Source: Ostrinia nubilalis (Eukaryota > Arthropoda > Insecta > Lepidoptera > Crambidae). Taken from it: a stretch of DNA of 64,000 nucleotides. The notes under the pieces are model-generated. The model did not search any database and was not told where the DNA came from. It worked only from the letters and a program-made list of their open reading frames with translations. Of this stretch, positions 1 to 11,688 are shown in pieces (position 1 is the first letter of the stretch; the number at the start of each line of letters is the position of its first letter). Made by a program: the position numbers and the translations under genes. The stretch spans positions 6,964,001 through 7,028,000 of the forward strand of contig NC_087109.1 of NCBI RefSeq assembly GCF_963855985.1. The letters are read 5' to 3'.

Positions 1-1542
1 GGTTGGAGAGAAATTATAGGCTTTGTTTAATTAATACCTATTTCATTTTAGGCTTCTACTGATAATGGAGAGTAGAAACAACAAGAAGTGCGTTATTTGT
101 AATAAGAGGCGAAGTCGTGGTGGATCACCCTTACTTTTGAGTAGGTTTCCTCTGGATTCTGACCGGTGAGTTTCTAATAACACTCATTTATTACAAGATA
201 ATTTTACTGATTGTGTAAACTTAAAGGCTGGGATTAATATTTTTAATCATACAGTAAATAACCATAACCAATTTTTAATTTCAGTATTTTGTTTCGTACT
301 CTGCAAATGAATTGCATAACAATACTAAAAGAAATTAGTTGATGAATAAATTTCAGTTTGTTATTCTTTTTCTTTTCTAATAGGTATTTCTTATTTCAGT
401 TGTCGAATGTGGGTTAAAAATGCTGGCTTAGAAGACTTAGCATATGTACCTATTGAAAAGTTACACCAACTGAAGTTTGTTTGTGGTGGGCACTTCACTC
501 CTGAATCCTTCAATGCCAAAGGAACTCGGCTGAAGAACTCAGCTATTCCAACACTGGAATTGAGCAATCCCATCTTGCCAGATGAAGTTTTGACAGAGTT
601 TCCTCTTCATGTAAAAGACTCCAATAAAGAAAACCTCAAGACAGGTATGATGATGACTTCAATTATTTTTTTTAAATTTAATTTACTATCTATCAATTTT
701 TCTTTAGATGTCTTAATTAATTTTCTTTGGTTTCCAAAACAAACCAACCGAATGCAATTTAACAAGGTTCTTTCTTTGTAACCACAAACATGTGTTGTAT
801 GCTTATCAATAAATAATATATAATTTCAATTATTAATTATATCTATACTTTGTTACAGTTCTTTATGATCATTCATTTTGCATTCCAAAGAAGTCAAATC
901 CAGTTGAACGAGGTATGTTTATCTAAAATTATACTAATAATATAAAAAGGAAATATTTAATTGTTTGTTTGTATTTGATCGGCTCCGTAACTCGAGCCAA
1001 GATAGCCTAAAGTGCGGGTTAGAACCCCACAGCTTGAATATTGTAGTAAACCCACTCGTAACACAATTTAGCTTAGAATGTGTGTTGAGTTAGAGGGACT
1101 TTAGTAATTTGTGTAATACAAATTCTTCAAAAAAAGTACCGGACCAATTTGAAAAATTTTAGGCAATCTACATTAATTAGCCAGGTCAGCTAGTTTAATA
1201 ATATTTATAAGCTAGTAATTTTTAATGTGAGCAAGACATGTACTAGACTGATTGTACCCTAAAGTTGGGTAAGAACATGACATTTTATTACCCAATTCAC
1301 ATTTCATTATCTGCTTTCAGTTCCCCTTACAACTACAACCAAACAACTAAATTCAACATGTTTGGGAGCTGTGGATATACCAGATTCTGGTATTTCTGCG
1401 AAAACAACTTTTGAACCTCTTCCTTCTACTTCCAATGCACCAGAACCACCTTCTGCTTCCTATAAACCCATTACTCATGGTAAGTGTACAAACTAATTAT
1501 GTATTTACCTTCTAAAATATGCCTTCCCTCAAACTAAAGAAT

Positions 1543-1745
1543 GCCACCCTGGATGCGTTCTGCAGTCTGCAGTCAGGTCAAAATGAACTTATATGTACAA
1601 CATTCTAGGTTTCTGTACATTTTATATTAATGCGATTTGACCGTGCGGATACGAACAAAGAACGCAAAGCACACGTGACTGATTGCCTTATCACGACCAC
1701 TTACAGATTGTCTTGACATACCCGCAGACCGCATCCAGAATGCAG
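1543..1745. repeat. possible decayed MITE in intron of the THAP gene
   Basis: The two ends share a TGGATGCG..TCTGC motif in inverted orientation (near 1553 and 1733). The match is short and imperfect and no target duplication is clear. It sits in the gap where the missing transposase centre would be. Confidence 0.3.
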
Positions 1746-2681
1746 AACATTAAAACCTCTAAATGCCTTTAATTTAATATTATGTCATTGTTATTGAAGG
1801 TGGGCCCACGCTTCATATTTTATGAGAAGAGCTATCATTATCCTGTCTTTGCATTTTTTTAAAACTTGATAATGATTGATTGATTTGGAAATAATATGTT
1901 TCATAAAACAACAAAATAAATTTTAAAAAACTGAATAGTACCATTGTAAATCCAACATTCAAAACTAAGATGAGGGTGAAGTATGCTGCGCATGCTCTGA
2001 GTAATACCGTGGCAGCTATTTTAAAAATGATGGCATGGAAAGAAGTTTCTGATTGCAATGATACAGCATTTGTGATTGAACAGTTAGATAAACTATTTGA
2101 TTGTACAAATGGTCCATCATCTTTAAATGACGTAAAGAAAGGGATCCGGGAAAATGTTTCCACATCAAGTAATCACATTGAGTCTTGGACCTTTTATACT
2201 GATAAGTTAAAAACCATAAAATTTATAACAGCAGAAAACACGATACTAAAAAATGTTAAATGCGTAAAGGGATATCAAATATCTATCAAATCCTTAAACG
2301 ATATTTGGGAAAAGTTAAAGAATGAAGGGTTTAAATATATGAACCTTAGACAGTTTAACCAAGACTCTCTGGAAAACTTATTTGGAATCATTAGGCAACA
2401 CAGTGTAACCAATAGAAATCCCACTATCACGCACTTTACTGCAGCGCTTAAAACAAGCATGGTTACTGGGCTGAAAGTGCCTCATAGCAGAAGTGCTAAT
2501 TGTGAAGCAGACAACAATAAACATATGCTGGAATATAAAGACATTTTAAAAACTAATTTAAAAACAACAGAAATAAAAATTAATGTTCAAGATTCCACAG
2601 ACACTGAATTTTATCCTGTGTTGTCTATCCCGGACCCTGAAAACTTAGAACAGCCCATTGAAAAAGACAATGCCGGAAATT

Positions 2682-3165
2682 GGCGTCTTTTTTTTTCGCG
2701 CGGCCATCGACCAAACTTTGTTTTTTGATTACAAAATAGTGTAATAAACCAAACTTACTATGACATGTATACCTCTAAACTCAGTCTGAACTGAGTTACG
2801 AGCATTAGAAGTTTGATGATTTTCATACTAGATTTGCTTTTTGCGCGCAAAGTTTTGTAAGAAATTGCAACAAAATAGTGACATTGTATGTGTAAACAAA
2901 CAACACCATCCATTAAAGGCTCCAGACATCAGTATGGAGCAGAATCAGCGCAATAAAAAAATAGCGCAATATTTTGTTGCAATTTCTTACAAAACTTGCG
3001 CACAAAAAGCAAATCTAGTATGAAAATCATCAAACTTCTAATGCTCGTAACTCAGTTCAGACTGAGTTTAGAGGTATACATGCCATAGTAAGTTTGGTTT
3101 ATTACACTATTTTGTAATCAAAAAACAAAGTTTGGTCGATGGCCGCGCGAAAAAAAAAAGACGCC
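2682..3165. mobile_element. foldback MITE inserted in P-like transposase coding sequence
   Basis: Two near-identical inverted arms of roughly 195 bp begin and end with GGCGTC followed by a T/A run and CGCGCGGCCATCGACC. They are separated by about 90 bp of unrelated sequence. The arms would fold into one very long hairpin. The element joins directly onto coding sequence on both sides, so it interrupted the THAP transposase after its YVSGYL and SLENLFG blocks had become part of this locus. The inverted match may extend outward to GGAAA. No unambiguous target-site duplication was found. It has no coding capacity. Confidence 0.85.
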
Positions 3166-3539
3166 ACTTTCCATACAAAATGTGGCATTGCCATTTGTGT
3201 AGCCTTGAAAACCAACCAGTAGTATATGTAAGCGGGTATTTAGCTGCCAAACTATTACAGAACAGTTCTTGTTTAATTTGTGAAGAGTGTTTGAGCGTGA
3301 AAACTCCTGTTGACAATGATTTGTATGCATATATATCTCTTCGCGAATGGTGGCATGATAAAAAAAGTCTCGTTTATCCAACAATTCAATTATGTACCAC
3401 CGTAAATGAAGCTAAACAATTTTATCATGACCATATTGCCGACCAGATATATATGGAAAATGTTGGAAAATTCATTTTCTTAATGTTGAGTACAAATTGT
3501 AATTTTAGTTGGTTTAAATGTCAACAACATAATAAATAA

Positions 3540-4243
3540 ATTTATGATAAGATGTTTAAAATATTAAGTTACCTTTTTCTAAGAAAAAGTTGTAAAATCA
3601 TTAATGACAGCTTCATAAAAAGTGAAAACAATTTTGCTGACAAAAGTAAAAAAGCACAGCAACAAAGCATTGAAAAGTAATCTTAGGGCTGAGGTTCGAT
3701 CAGCTGATAAGAAAATTAAAGATGTTTATAAATAAAAATCCTATTTTTTCTTAGAAAAAGTTGTGAAAATAAAAGTTTACAAAATTATCATTTCTGTACT
3801 TTGTTATAATTTTCAATAATTCCTCATGCCTACAACTGCTATGTCATGTTCAATACTTATTGTAATATACCTATTTTATTTCGAAATAAATAATTTACGT
3901 TACAAAACTTCGTTTTACTTACACATAGTATAAAATAAAAATAGTAATCATTAAAATATTGAAGGTTCCTATACTAGATATCGATATGCAATTACAACCC
4001 TAGCAAAGTATCGATAATCGATAAGTTATTACGAACGTCACTAATACTGTCAGAAAATAAGGCATTATGTTGGTAGCTCCGCCTGTAGTTTGTGCGGTTG
4101 GTAAAGATTTGCGGGTCGTTCTCTAAAATGCATATGTGTGCGTGAGCTCAAAAAATATCTATGGAGTGCCGTCTCTTACTCTTTTATGCTCTTTGGTAGA
4201 GACTAGTGACAGTCGCAATAGTGATTGCGAAATTAAACCTGTC
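3540..4243. other. AT-rich intergenic stretch
   Basis: No gene or clear repeat boundary is seen here. There are several AATAAA-like motifs after the transposase stop and an ATCGATA-rich patch near 3980-4020. Confidence 0.5.
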
Positions 4244-4670
4244 TAAAGGCTTGGGCAGACCAAACGCGGGGCGGTAGCAGCGAAGTTTGAACGCGGGCCC
4301 GCGCAAGTTGTAATACAAGAAACTCTTTGAAGTACCTATTTCACACCAAATTTGGACGCGGGCCCGCGCTCCAACCGCGCCGCACTGCAACTGCCGAACG
4401 ACAAACAAGGCGGCGCGGGTTCGGGACAGAAGCGGCGCGAACGCGGGCCCGCGCTGCGCTGTTGTATTACTATGGCAGCCATATTAGCATGATGACACAC
4501 CGGACGCAGGGCGGTAGCAGCGCGTTGAAAGCGGTTTTCGAATATTTAAATTTTTGACAACCGCCCGCGTTGCAACTGCTTTGAAACTGCGCTGCTTTCA
4601 GTGTGCCTCAGCCGCGCTTCAACTGACCCGCACTGCTTCTGACCCGCGTTTGGTCTGTGGAAGCCTTTTA
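4244..4670. mobile_element. GC-rich MITE with inverted termini
   Basis: The left end reads AAAGGCTTGGGCAGACCAAACGCGGG and the right end is its imperfect inverse (CCCGCGTTTGGTCTGTGGAAGCC). Inside, a GACGCGGGCCCGCGC-type palindrome recurs near 4289, 4355 and 4439, and a GGGCGGTAGCAGCG block occurs near 4268 and 4508. GC content is far above the surroundings. No coding capacity is seen. The terminal style would fit a PIF/Harbinger-type MITE, but the duplication is not clean. Confidence 0.7.
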
Positions 4671-4900
4671 AAGGTCTAAAGTACGGCCAACTAGCAGCGA
4701 TACAAAAGGTCGATACGACTGTCGAGTTGACAATTTATTCTGTCTCTTCCCATCTACACAAGATGGAAAGAGACTTGTCGTAATGTCTCGTTCTCCCGCC
4801 AAAATATGTCAAAGGCAGACGGGTTAATTTACGGGGACATTGGGGTTGTTTACATTTGGTATCGCTTCTCGTTGGCCATACTTTATGTAAATAGGTAGGT

Positions 4901-5184
4901 AAAAAATAAAACCGACTCCAAAAAACAAACACTAAAAAGTAGAAAAATAATTACCTACTAATTACTTATTTATTAGGACAAATTAATATTTATGTTATAC
5001 CATGATTGATACTTCTGGAGTCGGTGCCAAGATTATGAAACGTGTGAAGTTTGCTTGCACCGACTCCAAAAGTATCAATCATGGTATAACATAAATATTA
5101 ATTCGTCCTAATAAATAAGTAATTAGTAGGTAATTATTTTTCTACTTTTTAGTGTTTGTTTTTTGGAGTCGGTTTTATTTTTTT
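4901..5184. mobile_element. foldback MITE with ~128-bp arms
   Basis: Arms 4901-5028 and 5058-5184 are almost perfect inverted copies, each bounded on both sides by the motif ACCGACTCC. Only about 30 bp separates them. The same ACCGACT motif recurs inverted at 5881-5890, so the hairpin may be one end of a larger element running to about 5896. Confidence 0.85.
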
Positions 5185-5400
5185 TATAAAAATTAACTTA
5201 TTTCTTGCTTTTTAGTTAACTAATTATTACCTTGATGTTACCACTGAAGGTAGGCAGTACATTGAGACTATATTCTTCATGTCAAGTGTAAAATAATATT
5301 CCCTACAAAATACAGGTTATCATATCGGCAACCTAAAAAGACCTTAAACCGTCAACCTACCTTAAAAACATGAAAGAATACAACTGTGGGTCTATTGTAC

Positions 5401-5660
5401 CTATAATATTTAAAAAATTATCCTCCCACTCCTAAGCGTTAAGGAGTTGTACCTACCATGACCAGTTCATCATGATGAGATGATGACTATCTGATGCAAA
5501 CACTTGAATAAATTTAGAAACTATAGTTATCTATAAAATTAAAAGAATTATCCTCCAACTCCTAAGCATTAAGGAGTTGTACCTTCTATCATCACCTCAT
5601 CAATATGAGATGATGATTTCCAGGAGCAAATACTTGAATAACTTAAGAAAAAGTGAAATA
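5401..5660. repeat. two-copy tandem repeat, period ~130 bp
   Basis: CTCCTAAGCRTTAAGGAG recurs at 5429 and 5559 with similar flanking sequence (ATCATNNNATGAGATGATGA and a TACTTGAATAA or CACTTGAATAA tail). A third, much decayed unit may run on to about 5770. Confidence 0.7.
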
Positions 5661-5896
5661 CGATATACGTGCCTATAAAATTTGAGGGTTGCCCTCGATT
5701 TCCCTAGGATCCCATCATCAGATCCTGACTTGGTGACAATGGGACCACCTCAGAAGTGTACCCTATCGAACAAAAAAAGAATTTTGAAAATCGGTCCACA
5801 ATTGACGGAGTAATCGGTGAACATACATAGAAAAAAAAAAACATACATACAGTCGAACATAATAACCTCCTCCTTTTTTGAAGTCGGTTAAAAATA
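5661..5896. repeat. dispersed repeat end (AAGTCGGTT terminus)
   Basis: This stretch has the motif GAAAATCGGTCCAC, a poly(A)-interrupted CATACATAC patch and the end CCTCCTCCTTTTTTGAAGTCGG, which I associate with an abundant lepidopteran dispersed repeat (recognition from memory). No coding sequence is seen. Confidence 0.5.
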
Positions 5897-5956
5897 GGTT
5901 ATAGGTCGCTGTAAAAGCGCTTTTAAAAACCTTTTGTAATGGCAAAAAATAAATTA

Positions 5957-6134
5957 CTTTTAGCCTAGGCGCAGACCACCAATTTTTTGTCGGCCGATAG
6001 TTTAGTCGGGCAGTTAATTAGTATGGGCATGTATGATGGAAGTGTGCACTATACACCGATTGATTCTTCATACAAATTAGAATCGGGCCCAGCTATCGGC
6101 CGACCGAAATCGGTGGTCTGCGTCTAAGCTTAAG
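5957..6134. mobile_element. MITE family A, copy 1
   Basis: The ends TAGCCTAGGCGCAGACCACC and the inverse of CTTAGACGCAGACCACC flank inner inverted motifs TCGGCCGATAG. A second copy of the family lies at 52271-52440 in an epimerase intron; the two share AGCCTAGGCGCAGA and the inner stretch TTTGTATGAAGAATCGG. The element ends only 8 bp past the stop codon of the gustatory receptor, so it probably supplies part of that gene's 3' UTR. Confidence 0.8.
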
Positions 6135-6142
6135 ACTACACA

Positions 6143-9100
6143 TTAATATTTGTGCGTAAACTGTATCATAACGATGAGGTATGTGACGGAGATGTTGACC
6201 ACGATGACTGGCAACCGCCAGTCTAGCGGCACCACACGCCACACTCGGAATCGCAGCGGCCGCCCGTCGATGTAGCCCACGAACCGCTTGAGATCCTTCG
6301 CGTGGCTCTTATCTGGAGGCAATAAGACTTAATCTTAAACGAGCTTTCTGTGAGCTACCTGGAACTACCTGTCTACGCGTGGTTATCGAACAGTAAACAT
6401 CATGACAGAAGGGCGGCGGCGCGCAGCGCGTTTGAGCGGCAAACGTTAGCGAGAGGAGAACACCCCCCATCATGCCTATAGTCTACCTATGCTTCCTCAA
6501 TTTCGTTTCGGTAGTCTGGCAATTTGCCCCGGGCAAATCGGGTCAGCCGCGGCCAGAAGCATGCGATAAACATAATCTTGGTTGAGTTTAATCATTTAAG
6601 CAATCTTTTGGCTTGCCTTAAAAATAGGTAGTTTCGTGAAATACTACTAAGTATGTACTAAAGCAACCCACAGGACAGGGTTCGTATCGATCTGTCAAAG
6701 GACGTCCACGACACAAAGGCCTCTTCCAAGGATTCCCACAGCGACCTTTCCAGCGCTGTCCGTACCAGGTGTTTTCCGCGACCTTTACTAGATCGTCGAT
6801 TCACCTACTTGAAGCCTGCCCACATTACGTTTTCCAATCTGTGGTCAGCGTAACTTTTAAATAATCGAAACCTTAATCAATATTATTAAAACCACAACTA
6901 ACCTTTAATCAGCTTGTCATAGAGTGCCAGCTTGAGCCGCTCCGCCCGCGCGGTCCACGAACAGCGTCAGCAGCTCGTGGACCACGAGCACTACATCAGC
7001 AGCATGCTTGTTGCTGGACAAAGGCTTCCCCTAAGGATTTCCAAAGACCTATCCTAAGTCATCCTAGACAGCATCTGGTACGATTGCGGTCAAATCCTGC
7101 TTTGTTCTGTATAAAAAAAAGGTTCCTGCCTCCCTCATTAGATCGTCAGTCTATCTAGTGAGAGGTATTCTAGGCCATCACGAGAGCTTGCAACAGCTGT
7201 TGGCTGGTGAGGCACCCGCCGCTGAGTGTCGGGGCACGTGCGTTAGGGCAGGCCTGGCTCACTCCGCGCGGTACATCCGATAATTACCTACAGCGAAGCG
7301 CCCCGCCGGCGGGTATTATATCAGTCGAGTGTCACGCGCGCGCCCGTCAGGACGCTGGCGTGAGTTGTAGTTAGGGTTTCTGATTTCTCGACTTATTTTT
7401 TTTCTCGAGTTTCGGGAATTCTCGAGGCCAAAGTCTCGAGTTTTCTCGGGTCTCGAGTCTTTTAATTAAAACTGTTGAAATCGGTTGAAATTTGATAAAA
7501 ACACGGGTTTTTATTAATGTTATAATGTGTCTGGGTTATAATCAATAATACTGTAAAGTTTCAACAAAATCCGTTCAGTAGTTTTTGCGTGAAAGAGTAA
7601 CAAACATCCAGACATCCACACAAACTTTCGCATTTATAATATTAGTAGGATAATTATAACTTAGTAATTAACTAAAGGAACAAAAGTCTAAAGTCGCGTG
7701 TACTTTAAGGATTAATAACCATAAATATCTGGAGCTCCAATTGAATTACTTGTTTTCCAAAGAACACAAGTCCAAATTAATTGAAAAATTACGATAATAA
7801 ACCTACATTTACAAACAAAAAAAAACTTAAATAAATTTTTAAACTTAAAGATAACGACTTGAATAAACGTATTTACGAGTACCTAATCTAACAGATAGTT
7901 AACAAAAAAATTTCAGTCTTTAAATCAGTCAGTTATACAAACATAATAAAATGTAGCATGCTCGTAGGTGAACATTATTAGTTTCGGTTAAAATCATTAC
8001 TTGCAAATCAAATTAGTTAAAAAAAGGAAAGACTAGCCCAGTCTTAACGCAACGTTAACCTATTAAATAATTAAAAACTTACTTTTGTCTAAGAAAATAG
8101 GCTTTCAAGAATATTAAAGCTTCAAAATCGAAACTCGAGAATTCTCGAGCTCCGGTAATTTTTTTCTCGTCTCGAATGAAGCCAAATTTCTCGAGTTTTC
8201 TCGAGTTCGAGAAAGCTCGAGCAGAAACCCTAATTATAGATGACCCACGCTGAAATGTCCCACCAAACTCAATGACAGGGGGGCGCTACCATCGTTCAAC
8301 TATATGGTTTCCAACATGGCAAAAATCTGAACCAGCGATCCGGTATTGACGGTGGCGCCCCACTGTCAATGTCATCGACAGGACAGTCCAGTATTTTGGA
8401 ACTATAGCATTAAATTTAATTAGATATCTGTCATCTTGAGGCCTCTACCTGTCCTTGAAAATTTTTAAAATTGCTATTTTAGGGGTTCCTAACATAAACT
8501 ATAAATAATACAAAAATAGCGTTTTTATGAAATTTGAGGGTACACAATGAGTCACAGCAAGGTTTAAAATAGTTTAAAAACTAATAAATCCATAAATACT
8601 TTAAAAACAGAATTGGCTTTTTGACCAGAATTAGGCATTTACGCGCGCGATTTTAATGTATTCCTAATTAATCCATGGGTCAGCCAAGATATCGATTTAA
8701 TTTGAGGATACTCAATTCGCTTCTCACAGCAGGTTAATAATTTTACTACGCTATTATAAAACAATGATTGGCATCTCTAAGTGGAAGCTAACAAAAATGG
8801 CAGTCAATTTTAGAAAATCAACCATAACTTGAAAACCATTTGTCCGATTTCATTACTTTTTTATTTAAATCAAAGCTCTACGTTTGCGCTTGATATTTTG
8901 TAGTATAAATTGTATCGATAAAATCAACCTTTAGTTAGTAATTAAAGGAAAATTGATTTTTTTTACATTGTTGTGATATTACTTTTTAAATCATTTTTTT
9001 ACAAAATGTCTTATACTCTACTAAAAGTTTTACACGAGAAAAAGAGTGTATTAAATTGTCTTTAATTTGATATATAACATGTATGCGTTTCATAACTAAA

Positions 9101-11688
9101 AATATTTTTTTACTTCCGTTGAAGTTCACAATTGATAAAAAACTGCGTACAGAACAAAAAATTCAGCTAGAAAGTTTATGTAACGTACATAAATGTTATT
9201 TATATTTAATAGTATGCTAAAACTATTTAACATGTCAATTAGTATTCTGTTTAAATATAATATTTTAAAGATTTTTGCTTAGGTAGTTTTTACCTGAAAA
9301 AAATCAAAAAGTATATTACTACCATATGTTTGCTAAATTTATGCTAAAAGTATGTAACATTATAACAAAAAAGTGCGGTGCGATACCTTACAGCAATAAA
9401 ACTTCAACAGAAATAATAACAACAGCCTCGCCGAAGAAGTAGAAAAATTGAGAAAAACAAGTCAAAGTATGAATTCTGCTAGTTCGAACCAAACCTATTC
9501 CTCACTGGAAACAGTCTGTCATTGCCTGCAAATCATATCTTAGGGTTCCACTGCCACTGTTATTACAAAACAAAATGAAATAATTGTAAAAAAAAAATTA
9601 TAGATGACAAACAGTGAAGGGCTGATTAAGTGATTTTTTGAGACATAAAAATGCCGGTAGAGCCCTTGAGACATTATTTTATATTTTTTTAATTATTTTT
9701 ACGGTAATCTACATCTTATGACGCAACTTTTGAGGGGTCTTGTGTAGCGAAAATATAAAAAAAGATATTTCGGGACACCCTAACGTGCGTGTCTCGATTT
9801 ATATTGAGCGGGCGCCATTTTGGCGCGAAAGTGTATTTTTCTTTTCTTTTTGTTAATTTGTATTTTGTTAATATTCGTGTCAAATAAACGTTTTTTCTTT
9901 CTTTCTTTCTCACTCGGGACAGTTTTATTAAATCCGAAACCTTGAAGAAACCAGTTTAGTCTGATAATCCAACCCACCTTTGATGAGCTTGTCATAGAGC
10001 ACCAGCTTGAGCCGCTCCGCCCGCGCAGCCAGCAGCCCGGCCGTGAAAGCAGGCGCGAACAGCGTCAGTAACTCGTGGACCACGAGCACGTACATCATCA
10101 GCATGTTTATTACTGGGCCCTCCTAGAAATGCGCAATTTTCTCAAATAGAACAAGAAGGTAGACAACGCAAACACTACGAGCGGTTTCACACATTCGAAT
10201 CCGCGAAAGTACGGTTCGGACTCCGGAGTAAGTTAGGTTCCTAGTTGCAGAACTTTGTAATGTAGTTTACCTATTACCTACCTACTTAGATGTGATTTCC
10301 GTCATCCGGTTTTTTATAGTCCGGTCGTCAAGCAGATAGAATTTCGTCCAATGACCACAAGCTACTATCCTTATCGCTCGCGTGCCGCCCGCGCCCGTCG
10401 TAGTCGCGACAGCAATATAATTACGTGCGAGTGATAAGGAAAGGACTTGGGTCATTAGACGAAATTCTATCTGCTCAGTGACCGTACTTTATAGTGTCCG
10501 TATTTTTACGGATTCGGAATAGGTAAATAATTCGTCGCTAACGTTACGTACGTATCGTATATCTTATGGTGCGGCGCAAACGTAGACCTTTCGTCTTATG
10601 TGGTATACTCGTAAAAGCCACTATTGAATATTTTATTTTCATGTCAACACTTTTTATGTCGGTTACTTCCGCGACAACTTGGTTTTCTGTGATGGTGGTG
10701 TGTCGATTCGATGATTAATAACGTAAGTGTCTGCGTTTGCGTAGGCCCTAAGTTAATTACGGCAAATGGGAGATTGTTTCATAGGATTACCGTGAATACC
10801 TCTGCTATAAAACTTGTGTAAATGGAAACGGTCACATTGACCGTGTTCTTCACCAAAGTGAGGATAAGCTGTAAATTAATAAACACAATTAACGGGTAAA
10901 ACATATTTCAAAACTTTAAATGAAACTTTTTTTTAAGGCTTTTATTATTATAGTGATAGGGGTGATAGGATAAAAATTATACAAACCACAACATCAAAAG
11001 ATCTCTTCACTTTGTCAATAATTTCCACCGCGCTCTTGTACAGGTATTGACATGACACCACATCCGTACCATCGTTTGTAACGAACGTTGTAAACCTTTT
11101 CATTCGTAAATAAGCAGAGTAGAAGACAAAAGTATAGACTATCAACGTCACATCCCCACCCAGTAACGTTAAGTTGTATAGAATAGTAACTTCAATGGGG
11201 TAATGACAATACTCAACGAAAATCGAGCAAAACCCGAAATAAACGGCAATCCTGTAAGCTAACGAAAGAAGAAACCAAATTATTATTTTCCGTTCGCATT
11301 TGTACGTCGAGCTGTCCACCTGAATCTCCGCGTCGAAAGAATGCAAATCGTTTTCGTAATCATAGTACGTGTTTTTAGACAATATTAGAGTCAAAGTAAA
11401 CATGTAAAATACGACTGGTTCCACAAAATACCACATGGAATTAGAGCCGCCATAACTCCTGTCAAAAGCGACGAATGCCAGAGAAATAAAAACAGCCGAC
11501 GATCGGGCTAAGGTTATCAATTTTGATAAAGCTCTAGCTCTCGGCGACTCGAGTTGAACAAAACCGAAGTCTAACGCAAAAATAAGGTGTAAAATGATGA
11601 AGAAATATTTCTTAGTGTTACTTATAGGCTTTGTATCAGTTTTTGGTTTTACTAGAAAATGTATGACCGGTGTAGCGGGGTTCGCCAT
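6143..11688 (-). CDS. insect gustatory receptor, three exons
   Basis: Predicted seven-transmembrane chemoreceptor of the insect Gr family, a membrane channel subunit of taste neurons. Exon 1 is 11688-10987 (234 codons, several hydrophobic spans), exon 2 is 10122-9978 and exon 3 is 6312-6143; the joins keep frame and use GT..AG. The product is about 338 residues, slightly short for the family. Exon 3 ends with TYLIVMIQF, the Gr C-terminal signature TYhhhhhQF, preceded by a last hydrophobic helix. Exon 2 holds the HELLTLFAPAFTAGLL helix and an AERLKLVLYDKL stretch before the last intracellular loop. The start is the first Met of the long exon 1 frame. The gene lies about 330 bp downstream of the RpS7 poly(A) signal on the same strand. 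Intron 2 (3.7 kb) contains a hAT-like element and a decayed copy of exon 2. I cannot assign a ligand or orthologue. Confidence 0.85.
6695..6850 (-). repeat. non-LTR retrotransposon 3' fragment (degenerate)
   Basis: The sequence GACACAAAGGCCTCTTCCAA, then CCGCGACCTTTACTAGATCG and GAAGCCTGCCCAC, matches in order the 3' region of the endonuclease/reverse-transcriptase family seen better preserved at 41895-42290, in reverse orientation. It lies inside receptor intron 2. Confidence 0.55.
6903..7018 (-). pseudogene. decayed partial copy of gustatory receptor exon 2
   Basis: It matches 9978-10110 (exon 2) nearly base for base, including the GT donor at its 3' edge and some flanking intron. It lacks about 25-30 bp from the middle (the FAPAFTAGLL part) and one base that turns ATG-TAC into ATG-TAG. 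With those breaks it cannot be spliced in frame. It lies in the same orientation in the intron just downstream of the intact exon and is followed at once by a retrotransposon scrap (7017-7200). Confidence 0.85.
7017..7200 (-). repeat. non-LTR retrotransposon 3' fragment (very decayed)
   Basis: GCTGGACAAAGGCTTCCCC, later ATTAGATCGTCAGTCTATCTAGTGAGAGG, follow the order of the same retrotransposon 3' family in reverse orientation. Confidence 0.45.
7372..8232. mobile_element. hAT-like non-autonomous element, CTCGAG-rich ends
   Basis: Termini are TAGGGTTTCTG and its inverse CAGAAACCCTA. The first 90 bp and last 110 bp are filled with CTCGAG-like hexamers (TTCTCGAG, CTCGAGTTTTCTCG). Flanks GTTGTAGT and ATTATAGA could be a decayed 8-bp duplication (5 of 8 match). 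No transposase remains. It sits in intron 2 of the gustatory receptor and contains a separate repeat tail at 7520-7650. Confidence 0.65.
7520..7650 (+). repeat. SINE/RTE-type repeat tail (TTTATAATATTAGTAGGA)
   Basis: AATCCGTTCAGTAGTTTTTG, CATCCAGACATCCA and the end TTTCGCATTTATAATATTAG form a recurring unit. It is also found at 40000-40155, reversed at 41541-41856, and as a relative at 37530-37755. The ending resembles lepidopteran Metulj-type SINEs; that name is from memory. Confidence 0.65.
8272..8369. mobile_element. very short MITE
   Basis: ATGACAGGGGGGCGCTACC and the inverse of GGTGGCGCCCCACTGTCA close a unit of about 98 bp. Termini match at about 20 of 22 positions. Confidence 0.5.
8370..9977. 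other. AT-rich intron 2 interior of the gustatory receptor
   Basis: I see no gene or bounded element here. A short CTTT microsatellite lies at about 9892-9911. Confidence 0.5.
10321..10484. mobile_element. MITE in gustatory receptor intron 1
   Basis: Inverted ends share AGCAGATAGAATTTCGTC, followed by AATGACC and a TCCTTATC..TCGC block. The arms are about 50 bp around a GC-rich centre. No coding sequence. Confidence 0.75.

Larger units (their letters stand above)
65..3539 (+). pseudogene. P-element-like THAP transposase, deleted and interrupted
   Basis: Exons joined by eye: 65-165, 400-644, 859-912 and 1321-1479, all in one frame across GT..AG introns. Exons 1-2 form a THAP zinc-binding domain (Cys9-x2-Cys12, a Trp after the first splice, then Cys-x2-His-Phe), the DNA-binding head of P-element transposases. 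Exons 3-4 give a Ser/Thr/Pro-rich linker. The next coding block (about 1934-2681) carries the family motifs NPTFKTKMRVK and SLENLFGIIRQ, and 3170-3539 gives the C-terminal YVSGYLAAKLL segment with CxxC pairs. The few hundred residues expected between linker and KMRVK block, where the family's first catalytic aspartates lie, are absent, so the transposase is presumably inactive. A foldback element (2682-3165) splits the C-terminal coding part. An acceptor-like site just before the ATG suggests an upstream untranslated exon. A THAP-only product is conceivable but not shown. Confidence 0.8.

Noticed and set aside
9716..9995. Lys-rich short open frames
   Set aside because: They arise from AT-rich and CTTT repeat sequence inside a receptor intron, with no family motif.
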